DNA from: a bacterium
GTDB lineage: Bacteria; CLD3; SB21
Length of the DNA stretch: 57,738 nucleotides
Assembly: GCA_008933615.1 (NCBI GenBank)
Contig: WBUR01000027.1
Span: 1-57,738 of the forward strand
Direction: 5' to 3'
In this document: in pieces, positions 43,370 through 52,925 of the stretch
How positions within the stretch are numbered: the first letter of the stretch is position 1
Layout of the letters: every line of letters starts with the position of its first letter
Notes under the pieces: model-generated
Told to the model about the DNA's origin: nothing
The model's input: the letters and a program-made list of their open reading frames with translations, nothing else
Database searches by the model: none
Program-made: the position numbers and the translations under genes

Positions 43370-44445
43370 GTCAACCATCCTAAGATCGTTAGAAGAAGCA
43401 TATAAATAACGACACCGATTCCGAAATAGTTGACAAGCAGATTCCTTTCACCTCGGGAACTTTTCTTATCCCAGAAAGGCACAAGAATCCACAATAAACC
43501 GCCAATCCCAAAGAGCAGAACGCCCAGCACTTCTCCATCAATAAAGAAAACGTGAGCGGGAATATATTTCAGCGTTTGAAACATAAACAAGAAATACCAT
43601 TCGGGCTTAATACCCGCAGGGGCGGATGCGAAAGCGTCCGCTTTCTTGCCAAGTTCCCATGGGAAGAACACGGCCAGAATGGCTAGAATATTAAGAACAA
43701 TGAGCCAGAACAAAAGATCGCGCAGCAGAAAATTAGGAAAGAAGGGCATCGTTTTTCGCACATGCGCAGGATTGTTTGCCAACTCAAGCGGCTCGCTCAT
43801 CCCTTGCCGTTGGACGAGTAATAAGTGCACAGCTAATAGAACTGTAAAAATCCCGGGAAATACTGCGACGTGAAGGCCAAAAAATCTGGAAAGCGTTGCG
43901 CCGGTAACGTCTTCGCCCCCTCGCAAAAATACAAGGATCGGTTTGCCAATTACCGGAACTACTCCGGCAATGTCTGTCCCTACTTTCGTTGCAAAAAAAG
44001 CAAGTTCATTCCAAGGCAACAAGTAACCGCTGAATCCAAAACCGAATCCGAGCAATAGCATGAACATGCCGGTCAGCCATGTTATTTCACGGGGTTTCCG
44101 ATAGGCTTTGGTGAAATAAACGCTGAACATATGGATAAACGCCGCCAGAATAAATAAATTAGCCGCCCAGCTGTGAATGGATCGAATCAACCAGCCAAAC
44201 TGTACTTTGGCCATAATAAAGTGAATACTCTCAAACGCTAGATCTTCACTTCCTTTGTAATAAAGTAAAAGTAGAATGCCCGTAATAACCTGAATGATAA
44301 AAAGAAAAAGTGAAATTCCGCCAAAATAGTACCATACCGAATGGCTATTGATCGGGACGTATTTCTTTCCCATAAATTCCACTAGATCGTCAAGATGAAC
44401 CCGATCATTTACCCAATCATATAATTTCTTAGATAGTGATCTCAT
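43366..44445 (-). CDS. Cytochrome b of a Rieske/cytochrome b complex (b6-IV fusion type)
   Basis: Quinol-oxidising membrane subunit, 359 aa, about seven helices. Haem-ligand histidine pairs are H-x13-H in [17 protein letters not shown] and H-x14-H in [17 protein letters not shown]; the second spacing is the cytochrome b6 type. The Qo-site PEWY is present ([10 protein letters not shown]). The length equals b6 plus subunit IV fused. Start and stop overlap the Rieske and undecahaem genes by 4 bp, so the three are a tightly coupled operon delivering electrons from menaquinol to the multihaem cytochrome. Confidence 0.92.
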   Translation of the reverse strand: MRSLSKKLYDWVNDRVHLDDLVEFMGKKYVPINSHSVWYYFGGISLFLFIIQVITGILLLLYYKGSEDLAFESIHFIMAKVQFGWLIRSIHSWAANLFILAAFIHMFSVYFTKAYRKPREITWLTGMFMLLLGFGFGFSGYLLPWNELAFFATKVGTDIAGVVPVIGKPILVFLRGGEDVTGATLSRFFGLHVAVFPGIFTVLLAVHLLLVQRQGMSEPLELANNPAHVRKTMPFFPNFLLRDLLFWLIVLNILAILAVFFPWELGKKADAFASAPAGIKPEWYFLFMFQTLKYIPAHVFFIDGEVLGVLLFGIGGLLWILVPFWDKKSSRGERNLLVNYFGIGVVIYMLLLTILGWLT

Positions 44446-44897
44446 GTGCTCTTTGAAATAAATATTTCATCTTCTTTAATGATTACTTTATACTCATCCA
44501 ACGGTTTTGGAGGCGGGCCGGAAATATTGGATCCGTTTAGATCATACTTGCCGTTGTGGCAAGCGCACCAAATTGATCCAAAATCTTTGCGATATTGTAC
44601 CGTACAGTCAAGATGAGTGCATGTGCCTGAAAATGCTTTCAACTCGCCATCAGCCTTTCGAATAAGAATAACCGGCTTATTGCCAAATTTTACAATCATG
44701 CCGCTGTCTTTCTCCATATCAGAAAGCTTCCCTGCTTTTACGCTGCTGACTTCAACCTCGCCTTGCTTCGGCGGTTTCAGAAATGAAAGAATAGGGTATG
44801 TGACCGAAACAACCCACGCTGCCGTTGCACTTCCGATAAGCCATTTGAGAAAATCACGTTTGCCCGGTTGCACAGGAACATCAGTGGATTTTTCCAT
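44442..44897 (-). CDS. Rieske iron-sulfur protein
   Basis: 151-aa Rieske [2Fe-2S] protein. It has a Tat-like N-terminal anchor ([19 protein letters not shown]) and the ligand motifs CTHLDC (about 92-97) and CACHNG (about 109-114), in which all four ligands and both disulfide cysteines are kept. It carries electrons from quinol to the partner cytochrome. First gene of the three-gene complex; a Crp/Fnr-like palindrome lies 117 bp upstream of its start. Confidence 0.93.
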   Translation of the reverse strand: MEKSTDVPVQPGKRDFLKWLIGSATAAWVVSVTYPILSFLKPPKQGEVEVSSVKAGKLSDMEKDSGMIVKFGNKPVILIRKADGELKAFSGTCTHLDCTVQYRKDFGSIWCACHNGKYDLNGSNISGPPPKPLDEYKVIIKEDEIFISKST

Positions 44898-45013
44898 ATT
44901 CCCCTTCGATTTGATTTATTTTACTGAAAAGTCTTTTAGTAGATATGGATAAGTCGAACGGAAAAGAAGCGAATCTAACTTGAGAAGAGTAATGCAAAGT
45001 GACCCAAAAAACA

Positions 45014-45027
45014 ATGACAAAAGTCAT
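45014..45027. promoter_or_regulatory. Crp/Fnr-like palindrome upstream of the Rieske operon
   Basis: ATGAC-AAAA-GTCAT, perfect 5-4-5 inverted repeat flanked by ACA on the left and GTT on the right, with an extra TGACATGAC half-site beside it. A convincing -10 box is not obvious here. Confidence 0.55.
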
Positions 45028-45082
45028 GTTTTGACATGACGAATCGTAATACAATCCATATCCGGAATGGGGCTATTTATTT

Positions 45083-46579
45083 TCAATCATTCTTGCTGTG
45101 GCACTCACTGCAATTTTTCTGTTTCCACTCATTCCCGACATCCACAGGATGAATATACTCTACTCCGCCCAGTGCAATTCGTTTATCGCCTTTTTCGAAT
45201 TCCTGAGCCAATAACGTATGGCAGGTATTGCAGTCCCGTGATAATACTTTACCCTCTTCGTTCACATGTTTCCCATCATGACAACGGAAACAGCCTAACG
45301 AATACATATGACCAATATTGTCCGGATAATGTTCCCAACTCACTTTCATCTCCGGGAAAAAATTGCGGCTGTATATTTTCTGGACTTCCTTAATGGCCCT
45401 TTCAATCGGTTCCTTCTTGTTTTGCAGTACATCCGGGTTATGAGTACTGTAGAAGTCGGTTACGGCGATCCGTATACTATCAAACGCAGACTGCCTTGTG
45501 GCATAAGGATGCTGCAGCGCTTCTACGGTGATGTTTTTGATAAAAGGAAGCGTCGGATCAATCCAGCCAACGGACATTGCCTGATTTACCGATGCGGCCG
45601 GATGATGGTAAATATGTGTCGGCCTGTTGTGACAGTCAATGCAATCCATTCTCCGCTTTTCAATTTTATTCAAATCCTCTTCGTCGATTTTCACTTCGGT
45701 GCTGCGATAAACCGACTCTTTGCCATTGCCATGTCTAACTCTGACCCATGGAATTATCTGGCGCTCCCGGTCAATCGGCGCATAGGTGATCTCATTGGCA
45801 ATATTCATGTGCCAATGAATACCGGACGTTGGCCCTTCGTCGGCATTGCCACCCCCGATTTTAACCAATAGATTCAGCGTCCATTTGGTGTTGTGTTCAT
45901 CCGAAAGGTAATAAGTCAGCACCCGCTGTTTTTCGCTAAAAAAATGTTTTGGCCAGTGACATTGTTCGCAAGTCTGCTGCGCCGGACGCAAGTTTTCAAT
46001 CGGCGTCTCGATCGGTCTGGCATATTTGTTGAATAAAACAGAATAGACCTGGTAAGACCCTGATATCTTTGCCTTGACAAACCACTCCGCTCCGGATCCG
46101 ATATGGCACTGGGCACAGCCCACCTTGGCATGAGGGGAGAACTGGTAGGCCGTATATTCAGGGCTCATCACCGTATGGCACATTTCACCGCAAAATTGAT
46201 CGGAATCTGTGAACTCATACGCCTTGTAACTGCCAAATGCAGACAAGCCCAGAAAAAGAATTGCTCCAAAAGAAAAAACAGCAAAGGCCGTGCGGTGCCT
46301 CGGGATATTAAAATCAATTTTCGGCAGATGGCCTTCCGAAGTTATACCCGCTTTTCTCCTGCGAATTTCCCGTAACATCCCCCATATCATTATAACAATA
46401 CCGCCCGTCATGAACATGGGGAGAATGATGAGCGTGATAATACCCATGTATGGTTTCGACGTCTCGGAGAAATACTCCAACACAAACAGAAAAACGATCA
46501 GCCCTAAACTGATTCCGCTCAATGCCGCCCCGCTTAAGGACATCACATTATAAAAGGAACTCGGGAGAATTCTTCTCAT
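45083..46579 (-). CDS. ImcH-like NapC/NirT-family heptahaem cytochrome
   Basis: Inner-membrane quinol-oxidising cytochrome, 498 aa. Two or three N-terminal helices (about 13-35, 44-68, 93-115) are followed by a periplasmic domain with seven haem sites: one CX3CH (FCGEMCHTVMSPEY) and six CXXCH (CAQCH, CEQCH, CIDCH, CFRCH, CNTCH, CSECH). The haem number and NapC/NirT-type first motif recall ImcH of Geobacter, which passes electrons from menaquinol toward extracellular acceptors. It follows two CbcL-like genes on the same strand. Function is by similarity in layout. Confidence 0.85.
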   Translation of the reverse strand: MRRILPSSFYNVMSLSGAALSGISLGLIVFLFVLEYFSETSKPYMGIITLIILPMFMTGGIVIMIWGMLREIRRRKAGITSEGHLPKIDFNIPRHRTAFAVFSFGAILFLGLSAFGSYKAYEFTDSDQFCGEMCHTVMSPEYTAYQFSPHAKVGCAQCHIGSGAEWFVKAKISGSYQVYSVLFNKYARPIETPIENLRPAQQTCEQCHWPKHFFSEKQRVLTYYLSDEHNTKWTLNLLVKIGGGNADEGPTSGIHWHMNIANEITYAPIDRERQIIPWVRVRHGNGKESVYRSTEVKIDEEDLNKIEKRRMDCIDCHNRPTHIYHHPAASVNQAMSVGWIDPTLPFIKNITVEALQHPYATRQSAFDSIRIAVTDFYSTHNPDVLQNKKEPIERAIKEVQKIYSRNFFPEMKVSWEHYPDNIGHMYSLGCFRCHDGKHVNEEGKVLSRDCNTCHTLLAQEFEKGDKRIALGGVEYIHPVDVGNEWKQKNCSECHSKND

Positions 46580-46672
46580 CGTTTTTTCTCTTTTATTTTA
46601 GATTATGTAAAAATAAATACCCAGCTAATCTAAATCAATCGACTTTCATTTTTTGCTTCAACAGCGCCGTTC

Positions 46673-49471
46673 TTATTGATACGAAAACAGCATGGCGTAA
46701 ATGATCCAGAGCACGATGCTAAATCCGATCGTCAGCGCGGCCCACCCGAATATACGAATGGCTTTGATCACGATTGGTTGATACGGTTCAACCAGATATT
46801 TTTCAAGTTCGCCACTCGCAACCAGTGCCTCGTATTCGGCGGGTTTGTCGCGCTTAAATTCTTCCACCGGCATACGCCCGGTGAATACGACAATATCCAT
46901 CGGAAATTTTTCCGGACGCAGATGGGTATTAAAGAAGTGGACGGTGAAGATAAATCCGACAGCGAGCAGCGCCTCATCGGAGTGAATGATCGTTGCGATA
47001 TTGATGGCCCATCCCGGCAATACGACGGTAAAAAATTCAGGAAACCACAACATGAGTCCGGTGGAACCGATCACGGCAACTCCCCAGAATACGGCAAAGT
47101 AATCGAATTTTTCCCAATAAGTCCAGCGGCCATAATGCGGACGCTGCCCCATACCAAGAAACCATTTGACGGATCCGATAAAATCCTGCAAGTCCTTTTT
47201 GTTGAACATGAGAGAACCCGGGCTGAATATCATCGCTTTCCAGCTTTTGAATTCTCGCCGTTTTCGTCTGACCAGATCGGTAATGTGGGTAATAAAAATA
47301 CCAAACATGAAGACCCCGGCCAAGCGATGTATATAACCCGCCGATTCGAAGCCGCCGAAGAAATTAGAAACGAATCGCGCCCATCCTGTATTTGAGAATT
47401 TAAGCGTCAGTCCAGTCAGAGCAAGACTGATAAAGCTGACTATCATGACAATATGAAGAATACGGTTCAAACGAGTAAATCGTTGAAATTGTTTTTCACC
47501 GGGATCAACCGCGTATTCCTTATGCGCATTCCGCATCTGCAGCGCGCGCGGCAGCCAAAGCAGCGTGTGAAGTCCGCTGAAAAAAAATGTAGTTAAAAGC
47601 AGCCCCGTCATCCCCCAGAAAACCCAGAATAAGCCCGGATATTTGTCCGGATCATGGTGCGTTGCGTGCGTCAGATAACCGGCAAATTTTCGATTAGCTT
47701 CAGGATGGCATTTCTGGCATGTTGCAACTACGTTCTCCCGGCTAAGATGCGACTTCGGATCAATCACCCTTAATATATCGTGAGCGCCGTGACAATCGTA
47801 ACATTTCGCCGTCTTGGTATAACCCAGTTGCGATACTTTGCCGTGGTACGTGTCAAAATAAGTTTTCGTTATTTCCTCGTGGCATTTACCGCAGGTGTTG
47901 GTTAACTCTAATTTAAATCCCGTTTCGTCCGTTCTCCGAATGGTATGCGCCGTGTGGCAATCGTTACAAACAGGTAATTTCTTATCTGAGGTTGACACTG
48001 AGCGCGCATGAATGCTTTTATTGAACATCTCTTCAATTCCGCTGTGGCACTTACCGCAGGTCTCCGGAATATTTCTGAAATTCACGCTTGATGTAGAATC
48101 CGATGCGGGCAATTCCCGGTGAGACGAATGGCAATCGGTACATTTAGCAGTAACTAACAGCCCGCTTTTAAGCAAACCCTTGCCGTGTATACTTTCCTGA
48201 TAGTGTTCAATAATATCGTGTTCTTCGCCTTTGTACCGTACGGCCGCCTTTTCCCCTTCTCGATGACATTGCGCGCACAAATTTGGAATATTCGTCGGAT
48301 ATATCGGCGATGCAATATTTTGCTTCCCCAATACATTATGCGTGCCGTGACACTCAACACATACCGGCGCATTAGAATCGTTTTGCGCATGCAACTGGCC
48401 GTGTGTGCTGTTCTTGTAATCCTCTCCAACCTGTGCGTGGCATGACGCGCAATCTACTTTCTTGGTAACCGTTTCGCACGGACGATCTTTTCCTATGGGC
48501 GTTACACCCGTATGACATTGGCTGCATGAAATTTTATAGTGTTGCGAACCCGATACTTGCCGTTCATTCACAAACATAGCGCGTCCGTCTTTGGACTTCA
48601 GATCTTTCTTATCATGGCAAATCATACAATCGGAATTGGCCATTCCTTGTTCATAAAACGCTTTACGTGCCTTGTGCGGCTGATGACAGTCCACACAAGC
48701 CGGCAGAACATGGGCTTCCTTTTCCCACAATTCACCTTTGATCACTTTTTGATGAACGGCTTCGATCGCCTGATGACACTTGGCGCAAGTGCGGGCGATA
48801 TTGACGCGCGCAATGGACGAACGCGGATCGGTATGCGGCAAAATACGATGCGCGGTGTGGCATGACGCGCAATTGGCGCTGACGGCAAGACCTTTTTTTA
48901 GCAATCCTTCGCCGTGAATACTTTCGGAATAGTTTTCTAAAATATGCGTCTGCGGAATATCATATTTGATCTGAACCGGCGAGCCTTCGTGGTGACAACG
49001 ACCGCAGAGTTCCGGTATTTTTATCGGAGCGACAGGTGAATTGGGGTTATAACGCGAGATAATGTCGTGCGGAGCTCCGTGGCACGTGATGCAAGAAGGA
49101 GCCAACGGGTCGCCCGCTCTAAATACCTGCCCGTGCAAACCTTCATCATAAAATCTCTGAGCTGTTGTGTGGCACGATCCGCATTGCGCTTTCGAAACAA
49201 ACTCTTCATGCGGCATTTCCTGGCCTGCTAATTCCGCATGGCAGCCTATACACTTGACATCCTTATGGGCCGAATATCCGAATTTTTTTTTACTCACATA
49301 CAGCGAGACCTCACTGTTGTTTCGCTTAACGGTCAGCGTAATGTCATCGTGACAATCAAAACAGTCGCCGTTTTCCTGAGTATATAAACTATTCGTAGGA
49401 GTCAGAATACACAAACACAAAAAGGAGAACAAAATAAAACATGTTTGCATTCTAATAAGTCTTTGTATCAT
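46673..49471 (-). CDS. CbcL-like fusion: 19-haem c-type domain plus cytochrome b
   Basis: 932-aa protein: signal peptide, then 19 CXXCH motifs over about 600 residues, then a di-haem b561-type membrane domain of about 250 residues with helices carrying His (RILHIVMIVSF, YIHRLAGVFMFG, IIHSDEALLAVGFIFTVHF). The c-type region holds an internal duplication of roughly 150 residues: SIHGEGLLKKGL with CASCHTAHR recurs as SIHGKGLLKSGL with CTDCHSSHR. The architecture matches CbcL, an inner-membrane quinone-linked cytochrome of metal-reducing Geobacter, but with about twice its haems. It is expected to move electrons from menaquinol into the periplasm. Confidence 0.85.
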   Translation of the reverse strand: MIQRLIRMQTCFILFSFLCLCILTPTNSLYTQENGDCFDCHDDITLTVKRNNSEVSLYVSKKKFGYSAHKDVKCIGCHAELAGQEMPHEEFVSKAQCGSCHTTAQRFYDEGLHGQVFRAGDPLAPSCITCHGAPHDIISRYNPNSPVAPIKIPELCGRCHHEGSPVQIKYDIPQTHILENYSESIHGEGLLKKGLAVSANCASCHTAHRILPHTDPRSSIARVNIARTCAKCHQAIEAVHQKVIKGELWEKEAHVLPACVDCHQPHKARKAFYEQGMANSDCMICHDKKDLKSKDGRAMFVNERQVSGSQHYKISCSQCHTGVTPIGKDRPCETVTKKVDCASCHAQVGEDYKNSTHGQLHAQNDSNAPVCVECHGTHNVLGKQNIASPIYPTNIPNLCAQCHREGEKAAVRYKGEEHDIIEHYQESIHGKGLLKSGLLVTAKCTDCHSSHRELPASDSTSSVNFRNIPETCGKCHSGIEEMFNKSIHARSVSTSDKKLPVCNDCHTAHTIRRTDETGFKLELTNTCGKCHEEITKTYFDTYHGKVSQLGYTKTAKCYDCHGAHDILRVIDPKSHLSRENVVATCQKCHPEANRKFAGYLTHATHHDPDKYPGLFWVFWGMTGLLLTTFFFSGLHTLLWLPRALQMRNAHKEYAVDPGEKQFQRFTRLNRILHIVMIVSFISLALTGLTLKFSNTGWARFVSNFFGGFESAGYIHRLAGVFMFGIFITHITDLVRRKRREFKSWKAMIFSPGSLMFNKKDLQDFIGSVKWFLGMGQRPHYGRWTYWEKFDYFAVFWGVAVIGSTGLMLWFPEFFTVVLPGWAINIATIIHSDEALLAVGFIFTVHFFNTHLRPEKFPMDIVVFTGRMPVEEFKRDKPAEYEALVASGELEKYLVEPYQPIVIKAIRIFGWAALTIGFSIVLWIIYAMLFSYQ

Positions 49472-49511
49472 TATTGTATCCTGTTATTCATACCAAGGGC
49501 TACATCCTACA

Positions 49512-51665
49512 TCATAATTTATCGGAATCCGTATTCTTTTTGGATTCCTCATATTCCTTTTTTTTGATCTCGCGTAATTCCAACGGATGTTCGTCGTGCA
49601 TTTCTTCTTCAGAAACTTTTCCAGTCAACCAGGCTAAACTCATAGGATAAACATCCGGATTAAATATGACAAAATAAAAATGCCATACGATTATTGCCAA
49701 CGTGGCCAGTATCGCTTCGTAGAAATGGATCGTGCGGGCGATGTCCCATCCTAATTTTGACAACATGCCCATTGATGTATTTTCAAACCACATGATCACG
49801 CCGGTTACGCCCATGACAACCGTTCCCCAAACCAGCGCCCAATATTCGCTTTTTTCGATATAACTGAACCGACCGAACTGAGGTTTTTCTTTGCGAACTC
49901 CGGCATAATATCGGAAAGCGTCCATCAGATCAGTGAAGTCCTTGCGTCGCGGCAGCAGATCTTTGACCAACTGGCTCCCGCGGGGATTAAAGAAAATATA
50001 GTAGGTGTGATACAGGCTTGCTAAAACCATAGTAACACCGGCAATGCGGTGGATCCAGCTTCTGAATTCAAACACATTATCGCTAAGGTTGCGAATAGAT
50101 ACCACCCACCAGGCTTCGGGATAGCGGAGCATGAAACCTGTAATTACAAGCAGTATGAAACTGATGACCAAAGTGCCGTGCTGGAGCCTCTCGTTTAACG
50201 TCATGCGTTCATACATCCGGTGGTCAATTTCTTCCGGTTTGATTAACCCCTCATGGATCTTCAGTTTCCGCCGCACCTTCTTAACGAAATCGACCGCATT
50301 GTGCAGGCCCATTCCTCCGATCAGAACCACGATCAGCCAGAAATACAAATTAGCTATCCAGTATAAGATCGGATCTTCTTCTTTTGATTCGGTAGTGGAA
50401 TGAACGGACCCGATGGCAAAACGCGTATTGGCTCCGGGATGGCACTTGCCGCAGGTTTTGATAAGATTTTCCTTGTTGACTGACGACGTCGAATCGCTCG
50501 AGTGTTTGATACTGTGGGCGCCATGACAACTGGCGCAATTGACAACTTCCACCGCTCCGCCGCGCACCGATAAACCGTGGTAGCTATCCGAAAATGATTT
50601 GAAACGATCGGTGGATAATCCGTATTTCTGGGACATCTTTACTGAGGCATGGCATGTTCCGCATACTTTTTGAGAAACATTTTTGGCGGATACCGGTGAG
50701 TCCGGATCGGTATGTTTGAGTATGTCGTGCTCACCGTGGCAATCCGTGCATACCGGAGCGTCTTTGTTGCCTTTCAAAACGGCCTTCGCATGCACGCTGG
50801 TAGAAAATTCTTTCTCAATTCCACCGTGGCACTTCGCGCAAACCTGCTCAATGTTCTGTTTGTTAACACGCGAACTTTCCGAAATGCTTTTGTTCATTTC
50901 GTGACTGCCATGACAATCTACACAACTCGCCGCTTTGGCGTTACCGCCGCGCAGCGCCGATCCGTGAATACTCTTGTCATAGGATTCAATAAATTTTGTG
51001 CCGCGAACGGTCATGTCGGCGACGTCCTGATTATCCAAATGGCATGATATACAAACCTTTTCCTGCGTCAGTTTCAGTTGAACCGAATCCAGTGCGGCAG
51101 TCACTCTGGTTATATTGCTCTGATGACAATTCAGGCAAAGCGGCGCTTCTTTGATTCCCCTTTCGGCGGCCTTGTGATGCTCGGAATGAAGAAATTTTTT
51201 GGTGACGTCCTCATGGCATTTTCCGCATGCATGGATGATATTCTCCTTGCTGAACTTGGTTCCTTCGATTTTTGGCGACTGCACCTCATGCGTCCCGTGA
51301 CATCCTTTGCAATCCACGTCAGGAGTACCGCCTCGACCCGAGGCTTTGACCATGTTGATATGAAACGCATGTTTTGTTAATGCTTTATTATGGCAGGATA
51401 AACAATTAACTGCAGTCATAGGCTCTTTATGCGGAACGTTGTCCGGGTCAAAACCTGTGTGGCAGCCAACGCAGGACACCTTGTCATGCGTCGAGTGGCT
51501 TAAAACCTTTTCATTCACATACAAAGAAACTTCTTTATTATACTTGGTCATGGTTAACGAATTGTCGTTGTGACATTCCAAACAAGCCTGACTGGTCTGG
51601 CCAACTAGAGGCACACTCCCGAGCATGAGTAAAACAAATAACAGAGTAGCACGTGTCATTTTCAT
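49512..51665 (-). CDS. CbcL-like fusion: 13-haem c-type domain plus cytochrome b
   Basis: 717-aa protein with signal peptide, 13 CXXCH motifs in the first about 410 residues, and a C-terminal cytochrome b561-like domain (helices with LQHGTLVISF, WIHRIAGVTMV, TIHFYEAILATLAII). Its b domain and module layout match the 932-aa neighbour (NPDVYPM against RPEKFPM near the end; SIHG before haem pairs), so the two are paralogues. It probably also exchanges electrons between menaquinone and periplasmic cytochromes. The charged C terminus (EEEMHDEHPLELREIKKK) is cytoplasmic. Confidence 0.85.
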   Translation of the reverse strand: MKMTRATLLFVLLMLGSVPLVGQTSQACLECHNDNSLTMTKYNKEVSLYVNEKVLSHSTHDKVSCVGCHTGFDPDNVPHKEPMTAVNCLSCHNKALTKHAFHINMVKASGRGGTPDVDCKGCHGTHEVQSPKIEGTKFSKENIIHACGKCHEDVTKKFLHSEHHKAAERGIKEAPLCLNCHQSNITRVTAALDSVQLKLTQEKVCISCHLDNQDVADMTVRGTKFIESYDKSIHGSALRGGNAKAASCVDCHGSHEMNKSISESSRVNKQNIEQVCAKCHGGIEKEFSTSVHAKAVLKGNKDAPVCTDCHGEHDILKHTDPDSPVSAKNVSQKVCGTCHASVKMSQKYGLSTDRFKSFSDSYHGLSVRGGAVEVVNCASCHGAHSIKHSSDSTSSVNKENLIKTCGKCHPGANTRFAIGSVHSTTESKEEDPILYWIANLYFWLIVVLIGGMGLHNAVDFVKKVRRKLKIHEGLIKPEEIDHRMYERMTLNERLQHGTLVISFILLVITGFMLRYPEAWWVVSIRNLSDNVFEFRSWIHRIAGVTMVLASLYHTYYIFFNPRGSQLVKDLLPRRKDFTDLMDAFRYYAGVRKEKPQFGRFSYIEKSEYWALVWGTVVMGVTGVIMWFENTSMGMLSKLGWDIARTIHFYEAILATLAIIVWHFYFVIFNPDVYPMSLAWLTGKVSEEEMHDEHPLELREIKKKEYEESKKNTDSDKL

Positions 51666-51727
51666 TTCCTTAAGACATAGGTATAGTTTAATAAAAGCAG
51701 TCGATCCACAGAGAATCGTTCCTTAGC

Positions 51728-52075
51728 CTATTTCCCATTTAATGTCGCAAGCCAATTAGCAAGCTTTTCGATGTCGGCGCCGGATGTTTTCAGGTTCTTG
51801 ATATGTTTCTTACCGTTAATAGCCACTTCTCTCTTCATGTACTTAACCAACCATTCCCCGGTATACCTGGAACCAACGGCAGAAAGATCGGAAACTACCC
51901 TCTGGCCGGTAACGTCAATGTTCATCGCCGAGATCGAATGGCATCGTTGGCATTTTTCAGCTAAAAAAATTTCTTTTGCATCATCGGAGTTTTCCTGAGC
52001 AAACACATCTTGCGAAAAAAGGCACATCACCCCGACAAAGATAATCAGCCATTTCATTTTCATTCTCTTCTTCAT
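51728..52075 (-). CDS. Monohaem c-type cytochrome
   Basis: Small exported cytochrome c of 115 aa with one CQRCH motif (about 42-46), an N-terminal signal peptide (WLIIFVGVMCLFSQDVFA) and the class I pattern with a C-terminal helix LANWLATLNGK. A methionine ligand could be the one in YMKREVAING. It is likely a soluble shuttle between the membrane cytochromes. First gene before the two CbcL-like fusions, with a Crp/Fnr-like palindrome 86 bp upstream. Start could be a few codons later (MKMKWL or MKWL). Confidence 0.85.
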   Translation of the reverse strand: MKKRMKMKWLIIFVGVMCLFSQDVFAQENSDDAKEIFLAEKCQRCHSISAMNIDVTGQRVVSDLSAVGSRYTGEWLVKYMKREVAINGKKHIKNLKTSGADIEKLANWLATLNGK

Positions 52076-52160
52076 TTTGTAAGACCGGATGTAAGAATAT
52101 TTATTAGGTTAGAATACAAATTTTTTTAGTATTTAACAACGACCAATGTCATACGGTTTC

Positions 52161-52174
52161 ATGACTTTTGTCAT
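52161..52174. promoter_or_regulatory. Crp/Fnr-like palindrome upstream of the monohaem/CbcL-like operon
   Basis: ATGAC-TTTT-GTCAT, extended to TTTC-ATGAC-N4-GTCAT-GAAA, a perfect 22-bp palindrome between the c554 terminator and the monohaem cytochrome gene. Confidence 0.6.
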
Positions 52175-52243
52175 GAAACAGACTCCGCCGGAAAAAAGTA
52201 AAATAGAATGAACTGAATGAATTCTCTCAATTCTCATAAAAAA

Positions 52244-52290
52244 ACGTCCCAGTAAGCCGTATAATACCGGACTCACTGGAACGTTTTTTA
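52244..52290 (-). terminator. Terminator after the c554-like gene
   Basis: An imperfect stem of ACGTCCCAGTAAG against CTCACTGGAACGT is flanked by A-runs on one side and T-runs on the other, so it can act in both directions. It ends the c554-like gene's transcript on the minus strand. Confidence 0.65.
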
Positions 52291-52319
52291 AAGGTAAAAG
52301 AAAAAAGATCAGCTTAGAA

Positions 52320-52898
52320 TTATTTAGGCATTGGATGTGCGATCTTCTTAAACATTTCTTCAAAGTTAAATCCGGCAAACGTCGGTGACTCCTCGTTGTG
52401 ACATTTCTTACAGGTTTCTTCAACGGGTTTCACCAAACCAACCGTTGCGCCGTCGATTTTTTTGGTTGAAATATCCGTCATAACTTGTTTAGTCCAATAA
52501 TCCCCGCCGGCTCCGTGACAGGATTCGCATCCTACGCCGTCTTCTTTTTTGTATTTTTCACCAAGGAACTTAGCGTCCACTCCAAATCCATCTATATGGC
52601 ATTTCAGACATTTGGCGTCTTCCTGAGGATTGGTCACGCCAACTTTTGCGCCGAGTTCTTTTGCTTTGTCCGTTGCCAAAGTTGCAAACGCGCCTGCATG
52701 TTTGGATTCTTTCCAACTCTTGTATTGCGCTCCTTTTTTCTCGGACATGTGGCATGGTTTACATTTATCCGCTCCGACAAAAGCTCTCTGCTCATCTCCC
52801 GTCGCCCCATACTCTTCAGTCAAAGTCACAACATGGTTATTTACGTTGAATGAGATCAAAAACAATGCAACGACTGTTAATACTAATGATGTTTTCAA
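52320..52898 (-). CDS. Cytochrome c554-like tetrahaem protein
   Basis: Exported 192-aa cytochrome with four CXXCH motifs (CKPCH, CLKCH, CESCH, CKKCH) in the spacing of the cytochrome c554 family, including the FVGADKCKPCHMSE start and GVGCESCHGAGGDYW core. It has an uncleaved-looking or cleavable N-terminal hydrophobic segment. It is likely a periplasmic electron carrier. Same strand as, and 27 bp after, the CX3CH lipoprotein gene. Confidence 0.88.
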   Translation of the reverse strand: MKTSLVLTVVALFLISFNVNNHVVTLTEEYGATGDEQRAFVGADKCKPCHMSEKKGAQYKSWKESKHAGAFATLATDKAKELGAKVGVTNPQEDAKCLKCHIDGFGVDAKFLGEKYKKEDGVGCESCHGAGGDYWTKQVMTDISTKKIDGATVGLVKPVEETCKKCHNEESPTFAGFNFEEMFKKIAHPMPK

Positions 52899-52925
52899 TG
52901 TTCCCTCCTTATATTTATTGACAGG

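Noticed and set aside
43366-44445. Cytochrome b as a bc1-type subunit
   Set aside because: The second histidine pair has the 14-residue gap of cytochrome b6, and the length equals b6 plus subunit IV.
46676-47395. Long plus-strand frames opposite the cytochrome genes (also at 41964, 45308, 51078)
   Set aside because: They mirror high-Cys/His coding on the other strand, lack ribosome-binding sites and show no recognisable domain.
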